Origin: Chryseobacterium candidae
GTDB lineage: Bacteria; Bacteroidota; Bacteroidia; Flavobacteriales; Weeksellaceae
Assembly: GCF_004916905.1 (NCBI RefSeq)
Contig: NZ_SDLV01000034.1
Location: 1-34,993 of the forward strand
Reading direction: 5' to 3'
DNA: 34,993 nucleotides
Below, in pieces: positions 7,953 through 16,359 of this stretch. The notes beneath the pieces are model-generated. The model saw only the letters and a list, made by a program, of their open reading frames with translations. It was not told the DNA's origin and did not search any database. Numbering within the stretch: the stretch's first letter is position 1; every line of letters begins with the position of its first letter. A program made the translations under genes and the position numbers.

Positions 7953-10382
7953 TTAGAAATCCAATGTGATTGAGGCTCTGGCGGCAGCTCCCATAATAGG
8001 TCTGGCCATGATGATTCCGTCTCCGTTTGGAGAACCTGCTCTTGGGTCACCTTCTGTGATTCCAATGGTATTAAAGATATTGGTTCCATCCACTGCAAAA
8101 CGTATTCTTCCTAACTGGTAAGACATTCCCGCTCCAAATTCTGTAAAAGAAGGCAAGGTTTGCTTATTCAGCTCATCCTGGAAACGTTTTCCATAATAAT
8201 TCATACTTACATATGCTCTCCATGATTTGGTAATATTGACAGCCGGTGAAATATTGAAGAAAAATTTAGGCATTCTTCTTACCACATTTCCTTCAAGCAC
8301 GCTTCCGGCCTCAAGGTTTTTATATTTTGGACTCTGAATGGTCCCATTGAATGTTACTTCTAAAATATTATTGAACAAACGGGCGAAACCTTCCACTTCA
8401 ACTCCATAGTTTTTGGTATTGGCAAAAGTATTTTCGGATTTACCATCAGAGAAAACATCCGTAAATGAAAGATTTTTCAAGGTAGAATAGAACGGAATCA
8501 CTGCGATATCAAAAGTACGCGAGTAATATTTATATCCTACCTCCAATTGGTTCGTTGTTACAGATTTTAACGGTTTATCAGGGTTTGGATTGGAGAAATA
8601 ATTGTAATAAGCTTCTTCATTCGGAGATCTGAAACCATTGGAGAAACGGGCGTACACAGCATTTTCTCTATTGATCTTATAATTGGCAGCTAACGTAAAG
8701 GAAACTTTATCTACATTGTAATTCCAGTAAGTGTATTTATTTCCCAATACACTCATATTATCATCAGCAGTTGTAGTATTGAAACCGTGAGTTCCATCCG
8801 TTGTTAACCCTGAATTATTTAAATTAGCACTTGTTGTATTGGCAAAATTTCCTTTGTAATAATCATGGCTGTAGCGAAGACCTCCGTTCACACTTAAAGC
8901 ATTGGTAATATTATAATCCAGGTTTACATAAAGATCATTCAAACTTCCCTGAGTCTGGGTATCTCTCTGCAAAAATGTCATATTGGTAACACCGTTATAT
9001 GTTTTGGAATATCCAACATCTGACGGGCTTAAAGAAGTATCTACCAGATTCAGTAATTCAGGTCTGTCCGATGCTGTAGTCAGAATATTACTCCAGTTCC
9101 AGTATTGGTGCGACTTCCAGTTGGATTTATAAAAACCTGCCGTAACATTTCCTTTATCAAATTTATAATTGAACTGTAAATCGTTTACAAAGTTATTCAT
9201 CTGCTTATCAATTGCCCAGAAGCCAAGCTTTTGTACATATTGAGGATCAACCACTCCTCCACTGCCTACCAATGAATACTGATAGTTATTTCCTGTAATT
9301 CCGTTGCTCTTAGCAAAATCGGCAGCCATTTGTGGTCCTCCTGCAGGAAAAATTCCCGTATAGTTCATATTGATATTGGTATATCTCGTTTTGTTTAAAA
9401 CCGTGAAATTATTCCCAAGGTCATATTTAAACACAGCACCCAATACATCTACTTTCGGATGGATTCCGTCTTCAAGATTTCTGTTGAAAAATCCACCTCC
9501 GGCCTGTGGAATATTCAGCTGGCTGATGGCTCTGTAGCTGTATGTTCCATAGTTAGGATCAAAACCTGGGAATCCTTTCAGCTTATTTCCGTTTTGGATC
9601 AAAGGAATCGGAAGGAAGAATGTATTTCTGTCATCCAGTTTTTTATAATAAACTTTTACATAGCCTTTATCAAAGACATATTTCAGGTTCATTCTGATCT
9701 GGCCGCCGTTATTGGCTTTGAAACCTGTTTTTCTGATTCCGTCATCTGTTCTGTAAAAACCACCGACATTGAAAAATAATTTATCCTGAACCAAAGCGCC
9801 TCCTACATTAACATCGGTACGCATCAATCCATAGGTACTTGTCTCCAGTTTTGCCGTACCTCTGAAATCATTGGTTCCTTCTCTGGTAATAAAGTTAATC
9901 AACCCTCCCGGAGAATTGGTAGCAAAAATAGATCCTGAACCTCCTCTCAAAGCTTCCATACGGTTGACAGAATTGTCTACACGGAAAAAGTTATCCGCAT
10001 TAGCAAACTGAAGCGCTCCGTCTTCAAAAACCGGAAGACCGTCTTCCTGAACCTGTACAAATTCATAAGCCCCGGCAGAAGGAATCCCTCTTGCAAAAAG
10101 GTTGTTTCCTACTTCACCACCTGAGGTTTCCACAGCAAATCCGGGAACTCTCTGCAATAAAGCTGCAGCACTGATCGGGTTTTGCTTCTGGATTTCTTTG
10201 GAGCTAAAAGTAGAAATCGCTGTACTGGATTCTATTTTTTTCTTCGGATTTGAGTTTCCTGTAATGACAATCTGATCGATGGAAGAAACTTTTGCAGAAT
10301 CCTGCGGTGTTTCCTGGGCATAAGCATTATTAAAATATAACGTAGCTGTTGCGGCGATTAAAAAGATCGATTTTTTTTTCAT
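7953..10382 (-). CDS. TonB-dependent outer-membrane receptor, probably for trehalose or a related sugar
   Basis: This 809-residue protein starts at ATG 10382 with the signal peptide MKKKSIFLIAATATLYFNNAYA. A longer frame that begins at 10445 would overlap the trehalase gene and bury the signal peptide, so I reject it. After the signal comes a TonB-box-like DQIVITGN, then a plug domain (about residues 40-165) with ALLQRVPGFAVE and MEALRGGSGSIFATNSPGG. A 22-strand barrel follows, ending in aromatic-type ITLDF. There is no N-terminal carboxypeptidase-like domain and no SusD partner, so it resembles the siderophore and simple-ligand type rather than a SusC. Its place 23 bases after a trehalase gene suggests that it brings trehalose or another alpha-glucoside across the outer membrane; this is inferred from context only. 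Confidence 0.9.
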   Translation of the reverse strand: MKKKSIFLIAATATLYFNNAYAQETPQDSAKVSSIDQIVITGNSNPKKKIESSTAISTFSSKEIQKQNPISAAALLQRVPGFAVETSGGEVGNNLFARGIPSAGAYEFVQVQEDGLPVFEDGALQFANADNFFRVDNSVNRMEALRGGSGSIFATNSPGGLINFITREGTNDFRGTAKLETSTYGLMRTDVNVGGALVQDKLFFNVGGFYRTDDGIRKTGFKANNGGQIRMNLKYVFDKGYVKVYYKKLDDRNTFFLPIPLIQNGNKLKGFPGFDPNYGTYSYRAISQLNIPQAGGGFFNRNLEDGIHPKVDVLGAVFKYDLGNNFTVLNKTRYTNINMNYTGIFPAGGPQMAADFAKSNGITGNNYQYSLVGSGGVVDPQYVQKLGFWAIDKQMNNFVNDLQFNYKFDKGNVTAGFYKSNWKSHQYWNWSNILTTASDRPELLNLVDTSLSPSDVGYSKTYNGVTNMTFLQRDTQTQGSLNDLYVNLDYNITNALSVNGGLRYSHDYYKGNFANTTSANLNNSGLTTDGTHGFNTTTADDNMSVLGNKYTYWNYNVDKVSFTLAANYKINRENAVYARFSNGFRSPNEEAYYNYFSNPNPDKPLKSVTTNQLEVGYKYYSRTFDIAVIPFYSTLKNLSFTDVFSDGKSENTFANTKNYGVEVEGFARLFNNILEVTFNGTIQSPKYKNLEAGSVLEGNVVRRMPKFFFNISPAVNITKSWRAYVSMNYYGKRFQDELNKQTLPSFTEFGAGMSYQLGRIRFAVDGTNIFNTIGITEGDPRAGSPNGDGIIMARPIMGAAARASITLDF

Positions 10383-10405
10383 AGCCTTATTTTTTATTGT
10401 TAGTT

Positions 10406-11887
10406 TCAGTTTTGTTGTAATTGTAAATACACTCCATTGGTCCAACCGAATCCGTCCTGATTAGGGTATTCCCCTCCGCCTGCTATTGTTTCTGTGTCTA
10501 ATGCATTGTATTTTTCCATCAGTTTCCCGGTATTTTTGTAGACCCTTTCTACATTGGAACACCAGTTGTTTTTAATTTTTTCTGCCAGCTCATTAAAGCC
10601 GTAATTTTTCATCGCTTTAAAGCCCAGCCATTGATAAGGTGCCCACGCATTGGGAAGATCCCACTGCTGACCTGAGTTTTTAGTTGTGGTAACAAGGCCA
10701 CCCTGGTAAAGAAACTTTTCATCAACAGCTTTAGCAACAGCCTCAGCCTGCTTCTGATCTGCAATGCCCAGGAATAAAGGGTAAAGAGCAGCAATATGTT
10801 CAGACGGTGTTTTTGTGTTTTTTTTTGTGTGATAATCTTTATAATTGTTAGTATTTCCATCCCAGAAATAGGTATTGATCATCTGTCTTCGGTTTGCTGC
10901 TCTTTCTGAAAAATAATTTTCTTTTTCACTCAGATCCAGAAGCGCTGAAGATTTCGCCAAAGTCATTTCCAAATGCCACAAAAGGCAGTTCAGATCAACC
11001 TGCGCCAGATTCAGCGTTTCTATTGTCTGTATATTTTCTCCGTCTGCAAACCATCTGCTGGAAAAATCCCAGCCGGATTCACAGGCGCTTCTTATATTTC
11101 TGTAAAATTCGTCTCCTGAAGCGGTCTCCTTGTCTTCAATATCGATCAGGTAACTTTCAGGGCGTGGTGCATTTTCTGCATCATAATAACGGTTCAGAAT
11201 ATCTCCGTTTGTAGTTTTAACAACCCTTTTTACACTGGATCCGTTTTCAAGCCATTCTTCTCCATTCATCCAGAAAGCATATTCTTTCTCCAGTGTTTCT
11301 TGGTATTTCGTATAAATCGCTTTATCTCCAGTGGTTTCAAAAAGAAGATCCAGCATTAATGAAAAATAAGGAGGCTGCGATCTGCTTAGGAAATGAGTTC
11401 TGCTTGCATTCGGGACAAATCCTACATTTAAGATCAGATAAGAACAGTTTTCAATAATATTTTCCATCATTTCTACTCTTCCGGAAACCTTTAATCCAAG
11501 CATGATAAAATAGCTGTCCCAGTAGAAAAATTCATTAAAACGGCCTCCCGGAACAATGTACGGCTTTGGTAATTTTAAAAGCGTTCCTTTTTCTTCATAC
11601 GCTGTACGGGTCAGTTCATCCCATAACTTTTCAATATGTTCACCAATGGGAAGCTGTTCTTCTCTGTGTACAGAAACTCTCGCACCTAAGAAATCAAAAT
11701 GAGTCATCACAAAATCTTTCAGGTTAAAACCTTCCGTATTTCTGGATTTTTCGTAATCCTCATTAATCTTTGCAATGGGAAACAGAGGAACTGCATCCGT
11801 CATCATTTTCTGATCTTCAAAAATTTCAGATCTCTGTACCGCATCAAACAGAATTTGAATTTCTTTTATGTAAAGCTGATTACTCAT
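10406..11887 (-). CDS. Trehalase, glycoside hydrolase family 37, apparently cytoplasmic
   Basis: Hydrolyses alpha,alpha-trehalose to two glucose. The 493-residue protein carries both family signatures: PGGRFNEFFYWDSYF (about residues 111-125) and QWDLPNAWAPYQW. The catalytic acid is the Asp of ESGWDFSSRW (about residue 274) and the base is the Glu of GGGEYPNQDGFGW (about residue 473). These match Asp312 and Glu496 of the E. coli enzyme. There is no signal peptide: the start is MSNQLYIKEIQILFDAVQR. It should therefore act in the cytoplasm, as E. coli TreF does. It starts two bases past the MFS gene and ends 23 bases before the receptor, so the three form one operon. Confidence 0.95.
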   Translation of the reverse strand: MSNQLYIKEIQILFDAVQRSEIFEDQKMMTDAVPLFPIAKINEDYEKSRNTEGFNLKDFVMTHFDFLGARVSVHREEQLPIGEHIEKLWDELTRTAYEEKGTLLKLPKPYIVPGGRFNEFFYWDSYFIMLGLKVSGRVEMMENIIENCSYLILNVGFVPNASRTHFLSRSQPPYFSLMLDLLFETTGDKAIYTKYQETLEKEYAFWMNGEEWLENGSSVKRVVKTTNGDILNRYYDAENAPRPESYLIDIEDKETASGDEFYRNIRSACESGWDFSSRWFADGENIQTIETLNLAQVDLNCLLWHLEMTLAKSSALLDLSEKENYFSERAANRRQMINTYFWDGNTNNYKDYHTKKNTKTPSEHIAALYPLFLGIADQKQAEAVAKAVDEKFLYQGGLVTTTKNSGQQWDLPNAWAPYQWLGFKAMKNYGFNELAEKIKNNWCSNVERVYKNTGKLMEKYNALDTETIAGGGEYPNQDGFGWTNGVYLQLQQN

Positions 11888-11889
11888 TG

Positions 11890-13119
11890 TTATTTTTTAG
11901 GATTAATTTTTAATTTATTCATGAAAACCGCAGAGGTGATCAATAATGAAAGAGGAATCAGGGAAAGGTAAAATGCCTGCTGTCCGCTGAACTCCTGAAA
12001 CACAAAACCTGTAATAATAGAACCTATCGTTCCTCCGATTGCTGAGAAAACAACGATCAGTCCTGACATTGCACTGTGCAGATATTTCGGAATCGAAGCA
12101 AGAATTACAGAATTAATGCTTGGATAAATAGGTGCCAGCAAACCTCCCATCAAAGGAAATAAATACACGACCAAAGGGGCATTCATCCAGTTTGTATTCG
12201 TATCAATATGAATATTATGGGTAAGGGGTAAAACCAACAGTAAACTAATGGCAAAACCCACCACACAGAAAGAAACCACATAGATCCAGCTGAATTTTTT
12301 GGAGAAGAATCCCGATAAAAATCTTCCCAAAGCAAAAGCTCCTGCCAAAACCGCACCTGCCTGAATACTCATAGAGGTAGGCACTTTTAAAATTTCTTTA
12401 TAAAAAGTAGGAGTCCATGTCTGAAAACTCTGCTCTACCAGTACAAAAAGGAAAGCACATAATAAAAAGCACAGTACTTTTTTATAGCTGAATAAGCTTA
12501 CACTGTTTTTTAAATCTCCCAGGAGATCTGTTTTCTCACTTTTAGCTTCCTGTTCATTCAGTTTTGAAAAGAATAAGAATAAAAAAGATAAAGTTGAAAG
12601 TCCACCCAACACCCAATATACATTCAGCCATTCTGTGGATTTCGGATTGTGATCATCAATATATAAGCTGAATAAAATATTTCCTGCCAATACCCCGATC
12701 ATGAAAAAGCCTTCCAGAAATCCCATAAAACTGGAATGTTCTTTATCTGTTTCCGTTACCAGCCCGATAGAAGTAAAAACCGATATTTTGATCAGTGCAA
12801 AGGAAACTCCTACTGTGGCAAATAATAATTTGAACACCCAGAAATCATTGGTAAACGGCATTACAAAACACATACAGCTTACCAGTAATAAAGCAATCAA
12901 CATTGATTTTTTGATTCCTATCTTCGGAAGAAATGAAGCCAGAATGAAAGAACATATGGCAATCGGAAGATCTTTGAAGCCTTCCAGAACACTGGCCGAA
13001 GATTTTGAAATCCCAAAATTCTGCTGTACCTGTAGAATGACTGTTCCTACAGAATTCAGAAGAATGGCGAAGACAAAATAGTTTAAAAATAAAACGGCCT
13101 TGATGTTAAGATTTTTCAT
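11890..13119 (-). CDS. Major facilitator superfamily transporter, probable sugar importer
   Basis: This 409-residue inner-membrane protein has about 12 hydrophobic segments, with the first at residues about 8-30 (AVLFLNYFVFAILLNSVGTV) and a long loop at the middle (around KLNEQEAKSEKTDLLGDL) that splits two six-helix halves. It lies immediately before the trehalase gene and is the first gene of the operon. It therefore probably moves trehalose, or its breakdown product, across the inner membrane. Substrate is inferred from position alone; the sequence is not specific enough to name one. Confidence 0.88.
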   Translation of the reverse strand: MKNLNIKAVLFLNYFVFAILLNSVGTVILQVQQNFGISKSSASVLEGFKDLPIAICSFILASFLPKIGIKKSMLIALLLVSCMCFVMPFTNDFWVFKLLFATVGVSFALIKISVFTSIGLVTETDKEHSSFMGFLEGFFMIGVLAGNILFSLYIDDHNPKSTEWLNVYWVLGGLSTLSFLFLFFSKLNEQEAKSEKTDLLGDLKNSVSLFSYKKVLCFLLCAFLFVLVEQSFQTWTPTFYKEILKVPTSMSIQAGAVLAGAFALGRFLSGFFSKKFSWIYVVSFCVVGFAISLLLVLPLTHNIHIDTNTNWMNAPLVVYLFPLMGGLLAPIYPSINSVILASIPKYLHSAMSGLIVVFSAIGGTIGSIITGFVFQEFSGQQAFYLSLIPLSLLITSAVFMNKLKINPKK

Positions 13120-13156
13120 TCAGGTTATTTCTTGTCGGCTAAGATAGAAGCATTTC

Positions 13157-13175
13157 TGTTAACGATAATTTAACA
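13157..13175. promoter_or_regulatory. Candidate operator between the trehalose operon and its AraC regulator
   Basis: TGTTAACGATAATTTAACA is an inverted repeat TGTTAA-N7-TTAACA in the 123-base space between the divergent MFS and AraC genes. It is 38 bases from the MFS start and is the best candidate binding site here. AraC proteins more often bind direct repeats, so this is tentative. An imperfect -7 match, AATATTTG, lies at 13185-13192 towards the regulator gene. Confidence 0.4.
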
Positions 13176-13242
13176 CAGTAAATCAATATTTGAACTATAT
13201 TAATATATTTAGTATTTTTAATGAATAAATATGATTAATTAG

Positions 13243-14148
13243 ATGAAAGTTACTTTTGAAAGGGTCATCCCTAATGAAAAGAGTTCATTCCGTACCATTC
13301 ACAATAACTCTCCCATTTCAGAATTCAAATGGGAATACCATTATCATCCCGAAATTGAGCTGGTATGTGTCATTTCCGGGAATGGAACCCGCCATGTAGG
13401 CTATCATAAAAGTAATTATACGAATGGAGATCTGGTATTAATTGGTTCCAATATTCCCCACTCCGGATTTGGACTGAATTCTATTGATCCTCACGAGGAA
13501 ATTGTGCTTCAGTTCAAAGAAGAAATCCTTCAGTTTCCACAGCAGGAAGTAGAAGCCAGATCTATTAAAAATCTGTTGGAACTTTCTAAATATGGGATTC
13601 ATTTTCATCATAAAGTAAAAAAAGTAATGCTTCCCAAACTGAAGCTGATGTTAGAATCAGAAGGCTATAAAAGATATTTACTATTGCTTGAAATTCTTTT
13701 TGAGCTTTCGAAATGTGAGGATTATGATCTCTTAAATAAGGAAATCATGCCTTATACCATTATTTCAAAAAATAAAACCCGCCTTGAGAATATCTTCACC
13801 TATGTAGAACATCATTACGACAAAGAAATTGATATTGAAGACGTTGCCAAACTGGCCAATCTTACTTTACCGGCTTTCTGTAATTTCTTTAAAAAAGCGA
13901 CACAGATTACTTTTACAGAGTTTGTAAACCGTTACAGAATCAATAAAGCATGTCTGCTGATGGCCCAGGACAGGTCTATTTCAGAATGCAGCTATCAGTG
14001 TGGGTTTAATAATGTAACGTATTTTAACAGGATGTTTAAAAAATATACGGGGAAAACACCGTCAGAGTTTATCAGGAATTACTCTGACAGCAACGTCAAT
14101 ATAGATATAAAGACTGAAAAGGAGATTAAAGCTAAAGTAAGTTTTTGA
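13243..14148 (+). CDS. AraC-family transcriptional regulator with cupin sensor domain
   Basis: This 301-residue protein has an N-terminal cupin (residues about 25-90, with EYHYHPEIELVCVISGNG and PHSGFG), the usual sugar-sensing part. A C-terminal pair of helix-turn-helix motifs lies at about residues 185-285. The second carries the AraC signature ISECSYQCGFNNVTYFNRMF and KKYTGKTPSEF. It is divergent from the transporter-trehalase-receptor operon and very probably controls it, activating it when the sugar is present. No other target is near; the next genes downstream face the other way. Confidence 0.9.
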   Translation: MKVTFERVIPNEKSSFRTIHNNSPISEFKWEYHYHPEIELVCVISGNGTRHVGYHKSNYTNGDLVLIGSNIPHSGFGLNSIDPHEEIVLQFKEEILQFPQQEVEARSIKNLLELSKYGIHFHHKVKKVMLPKLKLMLESEGYKRYLLLLEILFELSKCEDYDLLNKEIMPYTIISKNKTRLENIFTYVEHHYDKEIDIEDVAKLANLTLPAFCNFFKKATQITFTEFVNRYRINKACLLMAQDRSISECSYQCGFNNVTYFNRMFKKYTGKTPSEFIRNYSDSNVNIDIKTEKEIKAKVSF

Positions 14149-14201
14149 TAATTTGCCAGGACTCTTATCAACAATTCGTGCGGTTATACTAAGCGTTCTG
14201 C

Positions 14202-14415
14202 TTGTCCATTCTGTAGGAATCCAGGTTTAGTTACAGAAATTTTGTAAGGGCTTACAATAAAAAATGAGGGTTAGACTCCTACGGAGTGACAAAGTGAATG
14301 AATAGACAATGCTTTCGTATTTGTCATTCCGTAGGAATCCAACTTACTTCTGAAAATTTCGCAGGTACTTACAATAAAAAGATCAGTTGTGCCGAGACTC
14401 CTACGGAGTGACAAA
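14202..14415. repeat. Tandem pair of palindrome-ended repeat units
   Basis: Two units of 92 and 95 bases (14202-14293 and 14321-14415) stand in tandem about 120 bases apart. Each begins with TTGTCATTCCGTAGGAATCC or a close variant, and each ends with its near inverse ACTCCTACGGAGTGACAAA, so each can fold as a long hairpin. The middles also match (GTAAGGGCTTACAATAAAAA versus CAGGTACTTACAATAAAAAG). A lone arm of the same family is at 22525-22541. This fills most of the 378-base gap between the AraC gene and the thioredoxin-like gene; no gene is visible there. Confidence 0.8.
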
Positions 14416-14451
14416 CTGTGTGGATAACAGGTGAACTATGTTGCGATCAAC

Positions 14452-14479
14452 AAAAAAGCCACTCCAAAAGAGCAGCTTT
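14452..14479 (-). terminator. Intrinsic terminator of the thioredoxin-like gene
   Basis: On the minus strand, AAAGC..CTC and GAG..GCTTT pair with mismatches around TTTTG, followed by a T-run. It lies 48 bases past the stop codon at 14527. Confidence 0.6.
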
Positions 14480-14526
14480 GTATTATCGGGTAAAAACCAG
14501 TAACTCAATAAATCAGCAACCAGCAA

Positions 14527-15081
14527 TTATTTCCATTTAATATTGCATCCCATACTTGGTCTTTGAATTTCTTCCTGAGCTTCCCCAGCCAAAAGATTTT
14601 CAAAAGCAATAATCAGATCTTCTCCGGTTACATCTTTATTATTTCCCGGTCTTGAGTCATCCATCTGGCCTCTGTATACAAGATCAAGCTTATCATCAAA
14701 GAAATAAAAATCCGGTGTACAAGCGGCATCATAAGCTTTTGCTACAGCCTGACTTTCATCAAACAGATAAGGGAAATCAAATCTTCTTTCAATCTGGAAT
14801 TCGATCATTTTTTCAGGAGAATCTGCCGGATATTTTTCAATATCATTAGCATTGATAGCGATGAATTCAATTCCGCGCTCGTTATAATCTTCATATAATT
14901 CATTGATCTTATCGATCACATGAAGAACAAACGGACAGTGGTTGCACATGAAGATCACCAAAGTACCTTTTTCTCCTTTCAGCTCATCCAAAGACTGAAG
15001 TTCATTCGTTTTTGACGGGTTAGGAAGTTCAAAAAACGGCGCTTTTGTTCCTAATGCCAACATATTTGAGGGAGTATTCAT
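14527..15081 (-). CDS. Thioredoxin-fold protein (AhpC/TSA-like redoxin)
   Basis: This 184-residue protein has a thioredoxin fold with the redox motif CNHCPF at about residue 46, in the context LVIFMCNHCPFVLHVIDKIN. The cis-proline segment is ACTPDFYFFD. This pattern is that of a common bacterial thioredoxin-family protein of unsettled role, often called AhpC/TSA family. There is no signal peptide or lipobox, so it should be cytoplasmic. The two-cysteine motif with one histidine suggests thiol-disulfide activity. No partner gene is near. Confidence 0.88.
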   Translation of the reverse strand: MNTPSNMLALGTKAPFFELPNPSKTNELQSLDELKGEKGTLVIFMCNHCPFVLHVIDKINELYEDYNERGIEFIAINANDIEKYPADSPEKMIEFQIERRFDFPYLFDESQAVAKAYDAACTPDFYFFDDKLDLVYRGQMDDSRPGNNKDVTGEDLIIAFENLLAGEAQEEIQRPSMGCNIKWK

Positions 15082-15176
15082 ATCTTTATTTCTTTACCGG
15101 CAAAGATAATTATTTCTTTTATTAATTGAGCCGAGTTCTGAAACAGACATTTTATTTTTAATAGAGTAAGGAAACC

Positions 15177-15286
15177 GGAAGCTGGAGGGAGGAAGATAAT
15201 TACCACCAAAAATAGTTATAGTCAAATTCTATTAATGGATTTTTTTACCCCAAATCAACTTCCAGCCCCATTCTTCCAGCTTCCAG
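15177..15286. repeat. Inverted repeat of the GCTGGAAGATGGAAG family
   Basis: GGAAGCTGGAGGGAGGAAG at 15177-15195 faces CTTCCAGC and CTTCCAGCTTCCAG at 15259-15286. Related arms are at 23541-23606 and 25176-25190. This repeat lies in the 318-base gap between the thioredoxin-like gene and the TetR gene, where no gene is seen. Confidence 0.65.
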
Positions 15287-15342
15287 CCTTTGCTTAATTT
15301 CTCTTTCAATAGGAGGCGAACTCATAAAACTCACAATATCCC

Positions 15343-15374
15343 TTGGAAGTTATAGTAAAAAGTTTGTAGTTTTG
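15343..15374 (+). promoter_or_regulatory. Promoter of the TetR regulator gene
   Basis: TTG at 15343-15345 and TAGTTTTG at 15367-15374 match the Bacteroidota -33 and -7 elements with 21 bases between. Transcription would start at about 15379-15382, inside the palindromic operator that directly follows. Confidence 0.65.
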
Positions 15375-15387
15375 CTAACGCTGTTAG
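15375..15387. promoter_or_regulatory. TetR operator, site 1 (autoregulation)
   Basis: CTAACGCTGTTAG is a perfect inverted repeat CTAAC-N3-GTTAG. It abuts the -7 element and covers the expected start of transcription, 12 bases before the tetR ATG. The same pattern, TTAAC-N3-GTTAG, recurs three times in front of the pump genes. Confidence 0.75.
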
Positions 15388-15399
15388 TAAATAAAAATC

Positions 15400-15996
15400 A
15401 TGGGTCTACATGAACGCCGTCAACGAGAAAAAGAATCCATCCGTGCAAATATTTTGCAGGCTGCTTTTACGTTGGCTAAAACTGACGGCTGGGCATCGCT
15501 TTCTATGCGTAAGATAGCAGATGCTATTGAGTATAGTGCACCTGTAGTGTATGATTATTTTGAAAATAAAGAAGCTATTCTATTTGAAATTTCTTTAGAT
15601 GGCTTTCACAAGTTACATATAGAACTATTAAAAGCTCAGCAAAAACACGATACTCCGGAAGAGCAGCTTGTTGCCATTGTGGATGCGTACTGGAACTTTG
15701 CTTTTAAAAACAAGGAATATTACCAGCTTATGTTTGGCCTTGGAATGCAGTGTTGCGGAAAAGGTCAGATGAAAAAGGAATTCTCATCATTTCAGGAGCT
15801 TATCTATGAATGCACCTATGAGATTATTAAGAAAAACGGATCTAATCCGGACAATGCCTGTCATATGTCTCACGCTCTGTTTTCTGCCGTACACGGTATG
15901 ATCTCTATTATGATGATGCGTACAGCGGATATTCCTTCAACAATGAATAAGACTACATTGGACGAAACTGTTTCGGCTTTTATTAAGTCTTTATAA
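15400..15996 (+). CDS. TetR/AcrR-family repressor of the adjacent efflux pump
   Basis: This 198-residue protein has a TetR helix-turn-helix at residues about 14-58 (ANILQAAFTLAKTDGWASLS, then MRKIADAIEYSAPVVYDYFE). The C-terminal half, with WNFAFKNKEYYQLMFG, resembles the ligand-binding part of TetR proteins of this size. It precedes a tripartite RND pump on the same strand with 363 bases between. Four matching palindromes in front of itself and the pump make self-repression and pump repression the likely roles. An inducing compound would release it; which one cannot be told. Confidence 0.92.
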   Translation: MGLHERRQREKESIRANILQAAFTLAKTDGWASLSMRKIADAIEYSAPVVYDYFENKEAILFEISLDGFHKLHIELLKAQQKHDTPEEQLVAIVDAYWNFAFKNKEYYQLMFGLGMQCCGKGQMKKEFSSFQELIYECTYEIIKKNGSNPDNACHMSHALFSAVHGMISIMMMRTADIPSTMNKTTLDETVSAFIKSL

Positions 15997-16014
15997 TTTT
16001 TTTTGAATTAAAAA

Positions 16015-16027
16015 TTAACACCGTTAG
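16015..16027. promoter_or_regulatory. TetR operator, site 2
   Basis: TTAACACCGTTAG fits TTAAC-N3-GTTAG. A half-site TTAACACTG follows at 16032-16040. It lies 18 bases past the tetR stop. Confidence 0.7.
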
Positions 16028-16144
16028 GAAAATTAACACTGAATTAATATAGATAATTCTTGTTACTCCTGATTAAAAACTCAATCATTTATGAAGCCAT
16101 TCATAGTTTTCAGTTGTTAAAATTAGTCATTTTTTGCCTATAAA

Positions 16145-16157
16145 TTAACACTGTTAG
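16145..16157. promoter_or_regulatory. TetR operator, site 3
   Basis: TTAACACTGTTAG fits the same pattern and is followed by the half-site TTAACAC at 16163-16169, as at site 2. It is 130 bases after site 2. Between sites 3 and 4 an ATG at 16219 opens only nine codons. Confidence 0.7.
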
Positions 16158-16277
16158 TAAAATTAACACACCTTACACCATCATTATACACTTCAATACA
16201 TTAAAAACAATTTTCAATTATGGAAACAATCGACTTTATCGGACATTAAAAATTCTGTATTTTTTTTGAACAAATTA

Positions 16278-16290
16278 TTAACACTGTTAG
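16278..16290. promoter_or_regulatory. TetR operator, site 4
   Basis: TTAACACTGTTAG is identical to site 3, 133 bases further on, and 69 bases before the adaptor ATG. TA plus seven T and G at 16259-16268 lies just upstream, a near match to a -7 element with two extra T. The pump promoter is not certain. Confidence 0.7.
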
Positions 16291-16359
16291 GAAAAAATAC
16301 AGCATTTATCAAAACACTTTACTTACCTCTAACACTTCATTAAAAAAATTAAACCAACA

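Noticed and set aside
10383..10445. Longer start for the TonB receptor, overlapping the trehalase gene
   Set aside because: The signal peptide begins at 10382; the extra 21 residues are the trehalase 3' end read in another frame.
12701..13081. 126-codon plus-strand frame within the MFS gene
   Set aside because: It mirrors membrane-protein codons on the other strand and has no start signal or homology that I know.
14202..14415. Tandem repeats considered as a CRISPR array
   Set aside because: Only two long, self-complementary units exist, with similar middles and no cas genes; this is not repeat-spacer structure.
16219..16248. Nine-codon frame upstream of the efflux adaptor as a leader peptide
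   Set aside because: Too short to tell from chance, with no codon bias or pairing structure that would support attenuation.
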